Positions 25,316-35,028 of a DNA stretch of 45,085 bases are shown one piece after another (positions within the stretch are counted from its first letter, which is position 1; each line of letters starts with the position of its first letter). The DNA is from Bacteroidetes bacterium HGW-Bacteroidetes-14. GTDB lineage: Bacteria > Bacteroidota > Bacteroidia > Bacteroidales > UBA932. The translations under genes were made by a program, and so were the position numbers. The notes beneath the pieces are model-generated. The model was not told the DNA's origin, made no database searches, and saw nothing but the letters and a program-made list of their open reading frames with translations. Where the stretch lies: assembly GCA_002842655.1 (NCBI GenBank), contig PHDP01000015.1, forward strand, positions 1 through 45,085. The letters are read 5' to 3'.

Positions 25316-26755
25316 ATGAGAAATAATCAATCATCTAATCGTGCCGGAGCGGGAGCTTCAGGCAGGAGAGGCCCATCAGGAGCGGGAGCCGGGAGGTCCG
25401 CAGGGCCAGGAAGAGGCAGCCGCAGTGATGCGAGGCCATTCGCAAGAAAATCAACTAGTGACAAACCGTTTGACGGTGAGCGCAAACCATTCGACAGAGA
25501 GCGCAAACCATTTGACAGGGAGAGAAAACCGTTCGACAGAGAACGTAAACCATTTGACAGGGAGCGCAAGCCATTCGACGGCGAACGCAAACCATTTGAC
25601 AGAGATCGTAAACCATTTGACAGGGATAGAAAACCATTCGACAGAGATCGTAAACCATACGGAGACCGTCCGTCATTCGACCGAGAACGCAAGCCATTTG
25701 ACGGCGAACGCAAACCATTCGACAGAGATCGTAAACCGTTTGACAGAGATCGTAAACCGTTTGACAGAGATCGTAAACCATACGGAGACCGTCCGTCATT
25801 CGACCGCGAACGCAAGCCATTTGACGGCGAGCGCAAACCATTTGACAGAGACCGCAAACCGTTTGACAGAGATCGTAAACCATTCGACAGAGACCGCAAG
25901 CCTTTCGACAGAGAGCGTCCTTCATTCGACAGAGAACGCAGACCATATGGCGACCGCCCTTCATTCAACCGTGAGCGTCCGTCATTTGACGGTCCAAGAA
26001 GAGTTGTTAAAAAGACACCTTCTGCACCAAAAAGGGATGATGGTCTTGTAAGACTAAACAAATTCATTGCTAACTCAGGCATCTGCTCACGCAGGGAGGC
26101 CGATGAATATATTACTGCAGGTTTGGTTTCGGTAAACGGAACAATCATAAGTGAACTGGGAGTGAGAGTAAGCCCGAATGACGATATCCGCTTCAATGGT
26201 GAGCGTCTCAAAGGCGAAGAGAAGGTTTATATCGTTATGAATAAGCCTAAGGACTTTGTTACAACTCTTTCAGATCCTAATGCAGAACAGACTGTAATGG
26301 ACCTTATTGCAGGCAAGTGCACACAGAGGGTTTACCCTGTAGGCAGACTTGACAAGCAAACAACAGGAGTACTTCTGCTTACCAATGACGGAGAACTTGC
26401 AGACAAACTCACACACCCTTCAAACAACAGAAAGAAAATTTACCACATTGTTCTTGACAAGAACCTGAGCAAGCCAGATTTCGATGCAATTCTAAAGGGC
26501 ATTGAGCTGGAAGATGGTCTTATTTTTGCCGATTCTCTCTCATATGTAGACGAGGACAACGCACAGGTAGGACTTGAGATTCACTCAGGAAGGAACAGGA
26601 TTGTAAGAAGAATTTTCGAACATCTGGGTTATAAGGTTAAGAGACTTGACAGAGTTTACTTTGCAGGTCTTACAAAAAAGAATCTTCGCAGGGGCCAGTG
26701 GCGTTTCCTTACAGATCAGGAAGCAACAATGCTCAAAATGGGCTCTTATGAGTAA
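25316..26755 (+). CDS. rluB: RluB/RsuA-family rRNA pseudouridine synthase with long repetitive basic tail
   Basis: 479 residues. Residues 1-49 are Gly/Arg/Ser-rich. Residues 50 to about 229 are a tandem array of seven-residue units of the KPFDRER type. Residues about 240-300 are an S4 RNA-binding domain (RLNKFIANSGICSRREADEYITAGLVSVNG). The rest is the catalytic domain, with YPVGRLDKQTTGVLLLTNDGEL carrying the catalytic Asp in GRLD, and GRNRIVRRIFEHLGYKVKRLDRV near the end. The enzyme isomerises a specific uridine in 23S or 16S rRNA. The N-terminal tail should be disordered and highly charged, probably aiding RNA binding. ATG 25316 is chosen because an earlier in-frame TTG lies inside the -7 box. 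era overlaps its 3' end by 8 nt. Confidence 0.93.
   Translation: MRNNQSSNRAGAGASGRRGPSGAGAGRSAGPGRGSRSDARPFARKSTSDKPFDGERKPFDRERKPFDRERKPFDRERKPFDRERKPFDGERKPFDRDRKPFDRDRKPFDRDRKPYGDRPSFDRERKPFDGERKPFDRDRKPFDRDRKPFDRDRKPYGDRPSFDRERKPFDGERKPFDRDRKPFDRDRKPFDRDRKPFDRERPSFDRERRPYGDRPSFNRERPSFDGPRRVVKKTPSAPKRDDGLVRLNKFIANSGICSRREADEYITAGLVSVNGTIISELGVRVSPNDDIRFNGERLKGEEKVYIVMNKPKDFVTTLSDPNAEQTVMDLIAGKCTQRVYPVGRLDKQTTGVLLLTNDGELADKLTHPSNNRKKIYHIVLDKNLSKPDFDAILKGIELEDGLIFADSLSYVDEDNAQVGLEIHSGRNRIVRRIFEHLGYKVKRLDRVYFAGLTKKNLRRGQWRFLTDQEATMLKMGSYE
25463..26002 (+). repeat. in-frame 21-nt tandem repeats (KPFDRER units) with a 123-nt higher-order period
   Basis: About 18 copies of a KPFD-(R/G)-(E/D)-R unit occur, interspersed with KPYGDR and PSFDRER. 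A block of KPFDGER, three KPFDRDR, KPYGDR and PSFDRER (41 residues, 123 nt) occurs twice almost identically, followed by a third partial copy. Synonymous changes (ttt/ttc, aga/cgt/cgc) vary between units while the peptide is kept, so the amino-acid pattern seems selected. Confidence 0.92.
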
Positions 26756-27656
26756 TATTTCCCAGGGAGGAAAAAAACACAAGGCAGGTTTTGTCAACAT
26801 TCTGGGTAACCCGAATGTTGGCAAATCTACCCTTATGAATGCACTCGTAGGCGAGCGACTCTCAATTGTTACAGCCAAGGCTCAGACAACAAGACACAGA
26901 ATTATGGGAATGGTAAACAGCGACGACTATCAGATAGTCTTCTCCGATACCCCCGGAATTCTCAGACCAAGCTACAAACTTCAGGAGAGCATGATGAACT
27001 TTGTCGAGACAGCCATTGGCGATGCAGACATTATTCTTTATGTTACCGATGTTGTAGAGAAAAGTACAAAAAACGAAGAGTACATTGAAAAGCTAAATAA
27101 AGTTTCAATTCCGGTCCTTCTGGTAATCAACAAGATTGACATATCCGGACAGAAAGAGCTTGAAGAGCTTTACGAAAGGTGGAAACAGCTTATTCCCAGA
27201 GCAGAGATCTTCCCGGTTTCTGCACAGGAGAAATTCAATGTTACTGCATTATTCAACAGAGTCCTTGAACTCATACCGGAGAGTCCGGCATGGTACGACA
27301 AGGATGTTCTCACAGACAGAAATCTGCGTTTCTTTGCATCTGAAATTATCCGTGAAAAAATACTCCTCACATACGACAAGGAGATCCCCTACTCTACAGA
27401 GGTTGTTGTGGAACAGTTCAAGGAGGGCGAAGGCCTTTATCAGATTGACGCAGTAATAAATGTAATGCGCGATTCACAGAAGGGAATCATTATAGGAAAA
27501 GGTGGTTCTGCACTTAAAAAAGTAGGAACACTTGCGAGAAAGGATATGGAATCCTTTTTTGAAAAAAAGGTTTTTTTGCAGATATTTGTAAAGGTAAATC
27601 CGGACTGGAGAGAAGACAAAAGAAAACTCAGGCAGTTCGGTTACATTCAAGACTAG
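26748..27656 (+). CDS. era: GTPase Era
   Basis: 302 residues. G domain: G1 GNPNVGKST (20-28), switch AQTTRHRIMG, G3 DTPG, G4 NKID and G5 SAQ. A C-terminal KH RNA-binding domain contains GIIIGKGGSALKKVG. Era binds the 3' end of 16S rRNA and assists 30S assembly. ATG 26748 is chosen because it gives the family N-terminus (KAGFVNILGNPN) and overlaps the rluB stop codon (8 nt shared), which suggests translational coupling of two ribosome-maturation genes. parC starts 19 nt downstream. Confidence 0.96.
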   Translation: MSNISQGGKKHKAGFVNILGNPNVGKSTLMNALVGERLSIVTAKAQTTRHRIMGMVNSDDYQIVFSDTPGILRPSYKLQESMMNFVETAIGDADIILYVTDVVEKSTKNEEYIEKLNKVSIPVLLVINKIDISGQKELEELYERWKQLIPRAEIFPVSAQEKFNVTALFNRVLELIPESPAWYDKDVLTDRNLRFFASEIIREKILLTYDKEIPYSTEVVVEQFKEGEGLYQIDAVINVMRDSQKGIIIGKGGSALKKVGTLARKDMESFFEKKVFLQIFVKVNPDWREDKRKLRQFGYIQD

Positions 27657-27675
27657 AAAAACCTAAATATAACTG

Positions 27676-30381
27676 ATGAGCACCCCCGACCTTGACTACG
27701 AACCGGAACTTCAGGACGACTCACTTGATATTTCCGATACTTCCGAAAGCAGCAAATACGATAAACTGATTAATGAAGGAGACAAAAAGTACAAACTCAC
27801 GGGTATGTACAAAGAGTGGTTCCTTGATTATGCTTCGTATGTAATTCTGGAGAGGGCGGTACCGCACATCAACGATGGTCTCAAGCCTGTTCAGAGGCGT
27901 ATTCTCCATGCAATGAAGCGCATGGACGACGGCAGATACAACAAGGTGGCCAATATCATAGGTCACACAATGCAGTTTCACCCTCACGGTGATGCGTCAA
28001 TTGGTGACGCACTTGTTCAGCTCGGCCAGAAGGATCTTCTGGTAGATTGCCAGGGTAACTGGGGTAATACACTTACCGGAGACAGTGCTGCTGCGCCCCG
28101 GTATATTGAGGCAAGACTGAGCAAATTTGCAGGCGAAGTTGTATTCAACCCAAAGACAACCGAGTGGATGAACTCTTACGACGGCAGGAATCAGGAACCT
28201 GTAAGCCTGCCCGTAAAATTTCCGCTGCTTCTGGCTCAGGGAGTAGAGGGTATTGCGGTTGGTCTTGCATCAAAAATCCTTCCGCACAATATAAACGAAC
28301 TGATTGATGCCTGCATAGCATATCTGAATGACAAGGAGTTCACACTCCTTCCCGATTTTCCTACCGGCGGACTTGCAGACTGCAGCAAATACAATCAGGG
28401 ACTCCGCGGTGGTGCAATTAAAGTAAGGGCGAAAATTTCCAAGTTCGACAAAAAGACTCTGGTTATTTCTGAGATTCCCTTTGGACTTACCACATCAAAG
28501 CTTATTGAGTCAATACTCAAGGCAAATGACAAGGGAAAAATCAAGATCCGCAAGGTGGACGACAACACATCAAGCGGAGCAGAGATTGTAGTGCACCTTC
28601 ACAATGATGTCTCTCCGGATAAAACCATTGATGCCCTTTATGCATTCACAGACTGTGAGATTTCAATATCTCCCAACTCCTGCGTTATCAAGGATAAGCA
28701 TCCGTGCTTTATTGGCGTGGACGAAATTCTCAGGCACAATGCAGACCATACCAAGGCTCTGCTAAAAATGGAACTTGATATAAGGCTTGCAGAGCTGGAG
28801 GATTCATGGCACTACACTTCACTTGAAAAAATCTTCTTTGAGCAGAAGATTTACCGGGAGCTTGAGCAGAAGACCGCAACCTGGAAAGATCAGCTTGACA
28901 ACATAGAGAATGAACTGCTTAAGTATCAGCCTCAGCTTAAAAAAGCAATAACAAAAGAGGATGTCCTTAAACTGGTTGAAAAACCAGTAAGGAAAATCTC
29001 AGTTTTTGACGTTAAGGCACTGGAAGATACAATTAAAAAAATTGAGCAGGAGATGGAGGAGGTTAAGGGTAACCTTGCCACACTTAACAATTTTACAATT
29101 AAATATTTTCAGCAGCTCAAAAAGAAATACGGCGACAAATTTCCCCGCAGGACAGAGATTACAAGCTTTGAAACCATTGAGGCAACCAAGGTTGTGGCAG
29201 TTAATGCAAAACTCTATGCCAATAAGGAGGAGGGATTTGTGGGAATGGACCTCAGAAGAGATGAAAATGCCGAATTTGTATGCGAATGTTCAGACATTGA
29301 CGATATTATAGTATTCCTGAACAACGGAAAGTATACCGTAACCAAAATCAGCGACAAGGCTTTTGTAGGGAAAAACATCCTTCATGTTGGCATCTTCAAG
29401 AAGAATGACGAGCGCACAGTTTACAACGCAGTATACCGTCACGGCAAGAACGGAGATGTTTATGTCAAGAGGTTTGCTGTAACAGGTGTGACCCGTGACA
29501 AAGAGTACGATGTTACTCAGGGCAAGGAGGGCTCATCCCTGCTCTGGTTTACTGCCAATCCAAACGGCGAGGCAGAGACTCTGAAAGTCTTCCTTAAACC
29601 AAGGCCAAAACTCAAGAAACTTATCTTTGAATATGATTTTTCAACTCTGGCAATAAAAGGCCGCGGTTCAATGGGAAACATATTCAGCAAAAATCCTATT
29701 CATAAGATACAACTTAAGACCAAGGGAGTATCTCAGTTTGGAGGTCAGTCAATCTGGTTTGACAGTGACATTAACCGTCTCAACACAGACTCAAGAGGTC
29801 TGTTCCTTGGCGAATACCAGCATCACGACCATATCCTCGTCGTCTGCAAAAACGGAGAGTACTACACAACCAACTTTGACCTCAGCAATCGTTATCAGGG
29901 TGAAATCAGGATCATTGAAAAGCTGGACTCCCAGAAGATATACACTGCCGTCTATTACGATGCAGAGCAGGGATGTTTCTACATAAAACGATTCCCGTTC
30001 GAGCCTAATGACAACATTGTAAGTTCATTTATTTCAGACGCTCCGGGGAGCTATCTTCTGGACATCTCTCACGATAAATATCCCCAGATTGAGATTATCT
30101 TTGGAGGTAAACATGCCAAAAGAGCTCCGGAAATTATCGATGTTGAAACTTTTATAGCAGGCAAGAGCTTCAGGGCAAAGGGAAAGAGACTTACAACCTT
30201 TGAGGTAAGTGCAATAAAGTTCATAGAACCGCTCGATAAAGAGAAGGAAAATGAACCGGAAATTGAAACAGTTATCGACTCCAACGGAAACGGAATTGAA
30301 TCCGGCAACATTTATGAGCAGGATAGTGCCGTTACCGGAGAGCTTTTTGAGCTGGAGGATGATTCACCTACCCTGTTCTAA
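27676..30381 (+). CDS. parC: DNA topoisomerase IV subunit A
   Basis: 901 residues. The N-terminal breakage-reunion domain has YASYVILERAVPHINDGLKPVQRRILHAMKRM, HPHGDASIGDALVQLGQ and AAPRYIEARLSKFA with the DNA-attacking Tyr143. A coiled-coil follows (about 395-475), then a divergent C-terminal beta-pinwheel (IKGRGSMGNIFSKNPIHKI) and an acidic tail. The length and the STPDLDYEPE-type N-terminus fit the Bacteroidota ParC form rather than GyrA. With ParE it decatenates daughter chromosomes; parE is not in the window. aroK begins directly after its stop codon with no gap. Confidence 0.92.
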   Translation: MSTPDLDYEPELQDDSLDISDTSESSKYDKLINEGDKKYKLTGMYKEWFLDYASYVILERAVPHINDGLKPVQRRILHAMKRMDDGRYNKVANIIGHTMQFHPHGDASIGDALVQLGQKDLLVDCQGNWGNTLTGDSAAAPRYIEARLSKFAGEVVFNPKTTEWMNSYDGRNQEPVSLPVKFPLLLAQGVEGIAVGLASKILPHNINELIDACIAYLNDKEFTLLPDFPTGGLADCSKYNQGLRGGAIKVRAKISKFDKKTLVISEIPFGLTTSKLIESILKANDKGKIKIRKVDDNTSSGAEIVVHLHNDVSPDKTIDALYAFTDCEISISPNSCVIKDKHPCFIGVDEILRHNADHTKALLKMELDIRLAELEDSWHYTSLEKIFFEQKIYRELEQKTATWKDQLDNIENELLKYQPQLKKAITKEDVLKLVEKPVRKISVFDVKALEDTIKKIEQEMEEVKGNLATLNNFTIKYFQQLKKKYGDKFPRRTEITSFETIEATKVVAVNAKLYANKEEGFVGMDLRRDENAEFVCECSDIDDIIVFLNNGKYTVTKISDKAFVGKNILHVGIFKKNDERTVYNAVYRHGKNGDVYVKRFAVTGVTRDKEYDVTQGKEGSSLLWFTANPNGEAETLKVFLKPRPKLKKLIFEYDFSTLAIKGRGSMGNIFSKNPIHKIQLKTKGVSQFGGQSIWFDSDINRLNTDSRGLFLGEYQHHDHILVVCKNGEYYTTNFDLSNRYQGEIRIIEKLDSQKIYTAVYYDAEQGCFYIKRFPFEPNDNIVSSFISDAPGSYLLDISHDKYPQIEIIFGGKHAKRAPEIIDVETFIAGKSFRAKGKRLTTFEVSAIKFIEPLDKEKENEPEIETVIDSNGNGIESGNIYEQDSAVTGELFELEDDSPTLF

Positions 30382-30900
30382 ATGATAATCACTCTCACAG
30401 GATTTATGGGTGTGGGCAAGAGCACAATCGCACTGAGACTTGCCCAGCACCTTTTCTGCCTTCATACAGATCTGGACCATGAAATTGAGGCAGGAGAAAA
30501 TGCAACTGTTGAAGAGATTTTCGCCTCCAGGGGAGAGGCCGAATTCCGCCGGCTTGAGGAGAGCTATCTTAAAAAAATTGTCGAAAACTGTGAAGAAAAG
30601 GTGATGGTTCTGTCGCTGGGGGGAGGAGCGGTCATGTCACCGGTTAATCAGACATTGCTTAAAGAGAAAACTTTCTGTATTTATCTGCGCGCTTCTGTAG
30701 ACACTATGACTGCCAGACTTTCACGGGCAAGAAAAAGCCGTCCGCTGCTTAAGGATAAAACTGATGATGAGTTGCGGACAGAAATTGAGAGGCTTTTCCG
30801 TGAGAGAGAGCCGGGATACGAGGCTGTTGCAAAACTTGTGGTCAATGCAGACAAAAATTCTGTACACGATATCCTGTGTACAATAATAAATTCAATTTAA
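30382..30900 (+). CDS. aroK: shikimate kinase
   Basis: 172 residues. A P-loop GFMGVGKS (7-14) is followed by the shikimate-binding segment HTDLDHEIE (Asp30, Asp32), AEFRRLEE (Arg56) and SLGGGAVM (79-85). The LID-region arginine is seen in ARKSRPLLKD. It phosphorylates shikimate with ATP, the fifth step of chorismate synthesis. Its ATG follows the parC TAA directly, so the genes are co-transcribed and probably coupled. It converges on recJ with a 3-nt gap and no terminator. Another step of the same pathway, aroE, lies about 4 kb away. Confidence 0.94.
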   Translation: MIITLTGFMGVGKSTIALRLAQHLFCLHTDLDHEIEAGENATVEEIFASRGEAEFRRLEESYLKKIVENCEEKVMVLSLGGGAVMSPVNQTLLKEKTFCIYLRASVDTMTARLSRARKSRPLLKDKTDDELRTEIERLFREREPGYEAVAKLVVNADKNSVHDILCTIINSI

Positions 30901-30903
30901 TTA

Positions 30904-32637
30904 TCAGATAATCTCTTCTCTGAGCTTGATATCCTTCACCCTGAGCTGGATGTTGGCAATTCCCCTGTAGTAGTTCTCAGCAATTGAATAGCATATATCA
31001 ACAGGATTGCCTGACCTGAGGTGCTCGAAGTGTTCTGAGCGGTTGAAAGCAATAGCAGAAATATGCCTGTGAGGTTCATTTTCCTGAATCAGTTCTAATT
31101 TCAGGTGACCTGCATCTGAGCCGACTTTTCTTCCGTTACCATTATCATAAACATTCTGAGTTATAAAAACTGGAGACATGTTTCCCGGTCCAAATGGCTG
31201 GAATTGTTTTAAAATCCTGAAAAATTTAGGAGTTATCTGTTTAAACTCCAGAAATGTATCGATATTGACTATTGGAGTAAGAAGCTCTTTAGTAATCTTG
31301 TTTTTTACAAAATCCTCGAACCTTTCACAAAAGATTTCATAATTACTCTCCTTTAGAGTGAGACCGGCTGCATACATGTGGCCGCCAAAGTTCTCAAGCA
31401 AATCTGCGCAACTTTCAATAGCCTCATAAAGGTCAAATCCGGGAATACTTCTTGCAGATCCTGTGATTAACCCGTTTGACCTTGTAAGTACAATTGTAGG
31501 TCTGTAATATGTCTCAACGAGCCTTGAAGCAACAATTCCCAGTACACCCTTGTGCCAGTTGGGATTGTAGAGAACAGTGGATTTTCTTGTTGAATAATCC
31601 CCCGCAGTTGCTGCCATCTCTATGGCTTCCTGGGTAATCTCCCTGTCAATGCTTTTTCTGTCGTTGTTATGAGTATTGATTGTATCTCCAATGTTTCTTG
31701 CCTCATCGTCGTTCCTGCTTATGAGCAGGTCAACGGCTGTTTTTCCGGACTCCATTCTGCCGGCAGCGTTAATTCTGGGCCCAATCTTGAATACAATATC
31801 ATCAATAGTTATAACATGTTTCTCTAGGCCTGAAAGCTTGATAATTGACAAAAGTCCTTTTCGGGGACTTTCATTTAACTGTTGCAGACCATAATGAGCA
31901 AGAATTCTGTTTTCACCCGTCATCAAAACAAGGTCAGAAGCAATGCTTACAACGAGAAGATCGAGCAGAGGCACAAGCTCTGTAAAGTCGATATTTCTTG
32001 TAGATGCAAATGCCTGCATTAATTTAAAACCCACTCCGCAACCCGAAAGATCATCAAAGGGATAGCTACAGTCTGTTCTCTTTGGATCGAGAACTGCAGC
32101 TGCCTCAGGGAGCCTTTCGTCAGGAAGGTGGTGGTCGCAGATGATAAAGTCAATACCCAGGGTTTTGGCGTAGGCGACTTTTTCAACTGCCTTAATTCCG
32201 CAGTCAAGAGCAATAATGAGTGAATATCCGTTCTCATGAGCCCAGTCAATTCCCTTGTAAGAGACACCATAACCTTCGTTATATCTGTCGGGAATATAAT
32301 AGCCCATATTTTTATGCAGATTACGAAGGAATGAAAATACAAGTGCAACGGCAGTTGTACCGTCCACATCGTAGTCCCCGTAAATAAGTATTTTTTCGTT
32401 TGCAGTGAGAGCTTTGTCAAGGCGGATAACCGCTTTGTCCATGTCTTTCATGAGAAAAGGGTCATGAAGCTCCTCAAGTCTTGGCCTAAAAAAAGACTTT
32501 GCCTCAGCGAAAGTCTTGATATTCCTCTGTACCAACAGACTGGCCAGTGCTTCATCAACACCTAAATCATTAGAAAGCTGACGAACTAAAGCCGGATTAC
32601 CGGGATCCTTTACAATCCATTGTTTATCTAGTGCCAT
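30904..32637 (-). CDS. recJ: single-stranded-DNA exonuclease RecJ
   Basis: 577 residues. DHH phosphoesterase motifs in order: GDYDVDGTTA (87-96), ALDCG (143-147), the name motif CDHHLPDE with DHH at 168-170, then DLSGCGVGFKLMQAF and GPRINAAGRMESG. A DHHA1 domain (GGHMYAAGLTL) and a C-terminal OB-type segment follow. It degrades single-stranded DNA 5' to 3' in recombination and repair. ATG 32637 (MALDKQW) is chosen over the upstream in-frame TTG 32667 because a perfect -7 box lies between them. It diverges from lysS across 79 nt. Confidence 0.93.
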   Translation of the reverse strand: MALDKQWIVKDPGNPALVRQLSNDLGVDEALASLLVQRNIKTFAEAKSFFRPRLEELHDPFLMKDMDKAVIRLDKALTANEKILIYGDYDVDGTTAVALVFSFLRNLHKNMGYYIPDRYNEGYGVSYKGIDWAHENGYSLIIALDCGIKAVEKVAYAKTLGIDFIICDHHLPDERLPEAAAVLDPKRTDCSYPFDDLSGCGVGFKLMQAFASTRNIDFTELVPLLDLLVVSIASDLVLMTGENRILAHYGLQQLNESPRKGLLSIIKLSGLEKHVITIDDIVFKIGPRINAAGRMESGKTAVDLLISRNDDEARNIGDTINTHNNDRKSIDREITQEAIEMAATAGDYSTRKSTVLYNPNWHKGVLGIVASRLVETYYRPTIVLTRSNGLITGSARSIPGFDLYEAIESCADLLENFGGHMYAAGLTLKESNYEIFCERFEDFVKNKITKELLTPIVNIDTFLEFKQITPKFFRILKQFQPFGPGNMSPVFITQNVYDNGNGRKVGSDAGHLKLELIQENEPHRHISAIAFNRSEHFEHLRSGNPVDICYSIAENYYRGIANIQLRVKDIKLREEII

Positions 32638-32644
32638 ATCTCCA

Positions 32645-32652
32645 CAAAGATA
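32645..32652 (-). promoter_or_regulatory. -7 element of recJ
   Basis: The minus strand reads TATCTTTG, a perfect TAnnTTTG box ending only 7 nt before the recJ ATG. The transcript would therefore start at or next to the start codon. Confidence 0.55.
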
Positions 32653-32684
32653 GCGATTAAATTTCAAAAGTTGATAAAAAAAGC

Positions 32685-32692
32685 TAATTTTG
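32685..32692 (+). promoter_or_regulatory. -7 element of lysS
   Basis: TAATTTTG is a perfect TAnnTTTG match, with TTTC at 32662-32665 as a possible -33 box 19 nt upstream. It predicts transcription from about 32699 and a leader of about 18 nt. Its -33 region overlaps that of the divergent recJ promoter. Confidence 0.6.
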
Positions 32693-32716
32693 CCGTTTAA
32701 ATCAACTTATAATTGT

Positions 32717-34234
32717 ATGGAATATACAGAGCTCAGCGAACAGGAGGTAATTAGGAGAGAGTCTCTAAAACAGATGCAGGAACTTGGCATTGACCCCTAC
32801 CCTGCAGAAGCATTCGACATAAACATAACTACAGCTCAGATAAAGGAACAATATAATCCGGAACTTAAAAATCTGCAGGATATTTCTATCGCCGGCAGAA
32901 TCATGACCAGAAGAATTATGGGAGCTGCAGCTTTCATGGAGATTCAGGACGAAAAGGGAAGGATTCAGATTTACATAAAACGGGACGAAATCTGCCCCGG
33001 AGAAGATAAGACAATGTACAACACTGTATTCAAGAAACTTCTTGACATAGGTGACATTGTTGGTATTAAGGGCTTTGCCTTTATAACCCAGGCAGGTGAA
33101 CTCTCAATCCATGCAAAGGAGCTTAAAGTGCTCAGCAAGTCTCTGCGCGTTCTTCCAATAGTAAAGGAGAAAGAGGGACAGAAATATGATGCTTTTTCAG
33201 ATCCTGAACAAAGATACAGAATGAGATATGTAGACCTCATTGTGAATCCTGAAGTGAGGGAGACATTCATGAAGCGTACACGCATCATGACCACAATGAG
33301 AAACTTTTTCAACGATCACGGATACATAGAGGTTGAGACTCCAATTCTGCAGGCAATCCCGGGAGGAGCTACTGCCCGCCCTTTCATTACACATCATAAC
33401 GCCCTTGACATTCCGCTCTATCTTAGAATTGCCAATGAGCTCTACCTTAAGAGACTTATCGTGGGTGGATTTACAGGTGTATACGAGTTTGCAAAGGACT
33501 TCCGCAACGAGGGAATGGACCGTACGCACAATCCTGAATTTACTGTTCTTGAAATCTATGTAGCATACAAGGATTACTTCTGGATGATGGAATTCGTTGA
33601 GAAGATGATTGAAAAGGTGGCTATGGATCTGCACGGTCAGACTAAAGTCAGTCTTTGGGGCGAAGAGATTGAGTTCAAGGCACCGTTCCGCAGACTTCCT
33701 ATGCTTGATGCAATTAAGGAGTATGCAGGCGTAGATGTTGCCGGTATGAACGAAGAAGAGCTCAGAGAGGTTTGCAATAAACTGAATGTTCCTGTAAACA
33801 AAAGTATGGGCGTAGGTAAGCTTATCGATGCCATATTCGGGGAGTACTGCGAAAAGCACCTCATTCAGCCTACCTTCATAACAGACTATCCTGTTGAGAC
33901 CTCTCCGCTTACAAAGAGGCACAGGTCAAATCCAGCACTCACAGAGAGGTTCGAACTTTTCGTGAACGGAAAGGAGCTTGCAAACGCATACAGCGAACTT
34001 AATGATCCTGTTGACCAGCTCGAGAGGTTCAAGGATCAGGTAAAACTTAAGGATAAAGGAGATGACGAGGCTATGTTTATTGACATGGACTTTGTGAGAG
34101 CGCTTGAATACGGCATGCCTCCTACATCCGGAATGGGTATTGGTATTGACAGACTTACTATGTTCATGACCAATTCTCCTTCAATTCAGGATGTTCTCTT
34201 CTTCCCTCAGATGCGTCCGGAAAAACAACAATAA
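32717..34234 (+). CDS. lysS: lysyl-tRNA synthetase, class II
   Basis: 505 residues. An N-terminal anticodon-binding OB domain (about 50-150, [31 protein letters not shown]) precedes the class II catalytic core: motif 1 region ([34 protein letters not shown]), motif 2 ([21 protein letters not shown]) and motif 3 ([26 protein letters not shown]). It charges tRNA-Lys. Length is as expected for bacterial LysRS. ATG 32717 follows the promoter; an earlier in-frame TTG overlaps the -7 box and is rejected. The rRNA methyltransferase gene begins 1 nt after its stop. Confidence 0.96.
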   Translation: MEYTELSEQEVIRRESLKQMQELGIDPYPAEAFDINITTAQIKEQYNPELKNLQDISIAGRIMTRRIMGAAAFMEIQDEKGRIQIYIKRDEICPGEDKTMYNTVFKKLLDIGDIVGIKGFAFITQAGELSIHAKELKVLSKSLRVLPIVKEKEGQKYDAFSDPEQRYRMRYVDLIVNPEVRETFMKRTRIMTTMRNFFNDHGYIEVETPILQAIPGGATARPFITHHNALDIPLYLRIANELYLKRLIVGGFTGVYEFAKDFRNEGMDRTHNPEFTVLEIYVAYKDYFWMMEFVEKMIEKVAMDLHGQTKVSLWGEEIEFKAPFRRLPMLDAIKEYAGVDVAGMNEEELREVCNKLNVPVNKSMGVGKLIDAIFGEYCEKHLIQPTFITDYPVETSPLTKRHRSNPALTERFELFVNGKELANAYSELNDPVDQLERFKDQVKLKDKGDDEAMFIDMDFVRALEYGMPPTSGMGIGIDRLTMFMTNSPSIQDVLFFPQMRPEKQQ

Positions 34235-34235
34235 T

Positions 34236-35027
34236 ATGGCTGGAGGATTGCTAACATCTTCACAGAATCCAAGGATTAAAGAACTGGTTGCCCTCGGGGA
34301 TAAGTCTTCCCTGAGGCGCAAGTCCGGTCTTTTTGTAGTTGAGGGTGTTCGCGAATGTTCTGCAGCAGGCAAAGCCGGTTTTAAATTCGATACTCTATTC
34401 TATGTTCCTGAAATGGCAGATGCAGATCTTGTGTTGTCACTGGGTGCAAGAGAGGTTTTTCAGGTCTCAGCTGAGCTCTATTCCAGAATAGCGTACAGAG
34501 GAACAACAGAGGGAATCATTGCAACTGTAGATTACAAAGAGAGAAAACCGGAAGATTTTAAACTCTCTCCTAATCCAATAATAATTGTTCTTGAATCTGT
34601 TGAGAAGCCAGGAAATCTGGGTGCAGTTCTCAGAACTGCAGACGCCGCCAGGGCAGATGCGGTTTTAATTTGCGATCCTCTGACAGACCTTTACAATCCA
34701 AATGTTATACGCTCCAGTCTTGGTGGTGTTTTCACAAATAATGTTGCGGTATGCACATCTGAGCATGCATATGAATGGCTCAGAAAAAAGGGAATCAGAA
34801 TTTTCACCACAGAGCTTCAGGCATCAAACTGGTACCATCTTTCAGATATGAAGAGTGCCATGGCTATAGTCCTCGGTACTGAGTCGGACGGGCTAAAACC
34901 TTTCTGGAGGGAGCGTGCAGATGAGAGAATTAAGATTCCCATGAGAGGAGAACTGGACTCCCTTAATGTATCAGTATCCGCAGCGATTATTTGCTACGAG
35001 GCTCTCAGACAAAGAGATTTTAAATAA
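34236..35027 (+). CDS. TrmH/SpoU-family RNA 2'-O-methyltransferase
   Basis: 263 residues. The N-terminal L30e-like substrate-binding domain begins SSQNPRIKELVALGDKSSLR and contains KSGLFVVEGVREC. The C-terminal SPOUT domain has the three trefoil-knot motifs: EKPGNLGAVLRTADA, VLGTESDGL and IPMRGELDSLNVSVSAAI. These enzymes transfer a methyl group from S-adenosylmethionine to a ribose in rRNA or tRNA; the closest functional models are RlmB-type 23S rRNA enzymes, but the target site cannot be assigned. It lies between lysS (1-nt gap) and aroE (1-nt gap), so it is part of a tight operon. Confidence 0.92.
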   Translation: MAGGLLTSSQNPRIKELVALGDKSSLRRKSGLFVVEGVRECSAAGKAGFKFDTLFYVPEMADADLVLSLGAREVFQVSAELYSRIAYRGTTEGIIATVDYKERKPEDFKLSPNPIIIVLESVEKPGNLGAVLRTADAARADAVLICDPLTDLYNPNVIRSSLGGVFTNNVAVCTSEHAYEWLRKKGIRIFTTELQASNWYHLSDMKSAMAIVLGTESDGLKPFWRERADERIKIPMRGELDSLNVSVSAAIICYEALRQRDFK

Positions 35028-35028
35028 G

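Noticed and set aside
25463-26002. CRISPR-like regular repeats
   Set aside because: The period is 21 nt with no spacers, in frame, and encodes protein repeats.
25327-26211. Long minus-strand open frame (294 codons) rich in Ser-Asn-Gly-Leu-Arg
   Set aside because: It is the antisense of the KPFDRER repeat; a 21-nt period keeps all frames open. The plus strand encodes an intact S4/pseudouridine synthase.
33197-33922. 241-codon minus-strand open frame
   Set aside because: It lies entirely antisense to the catalytic core of lysS and has no recognisable motif.
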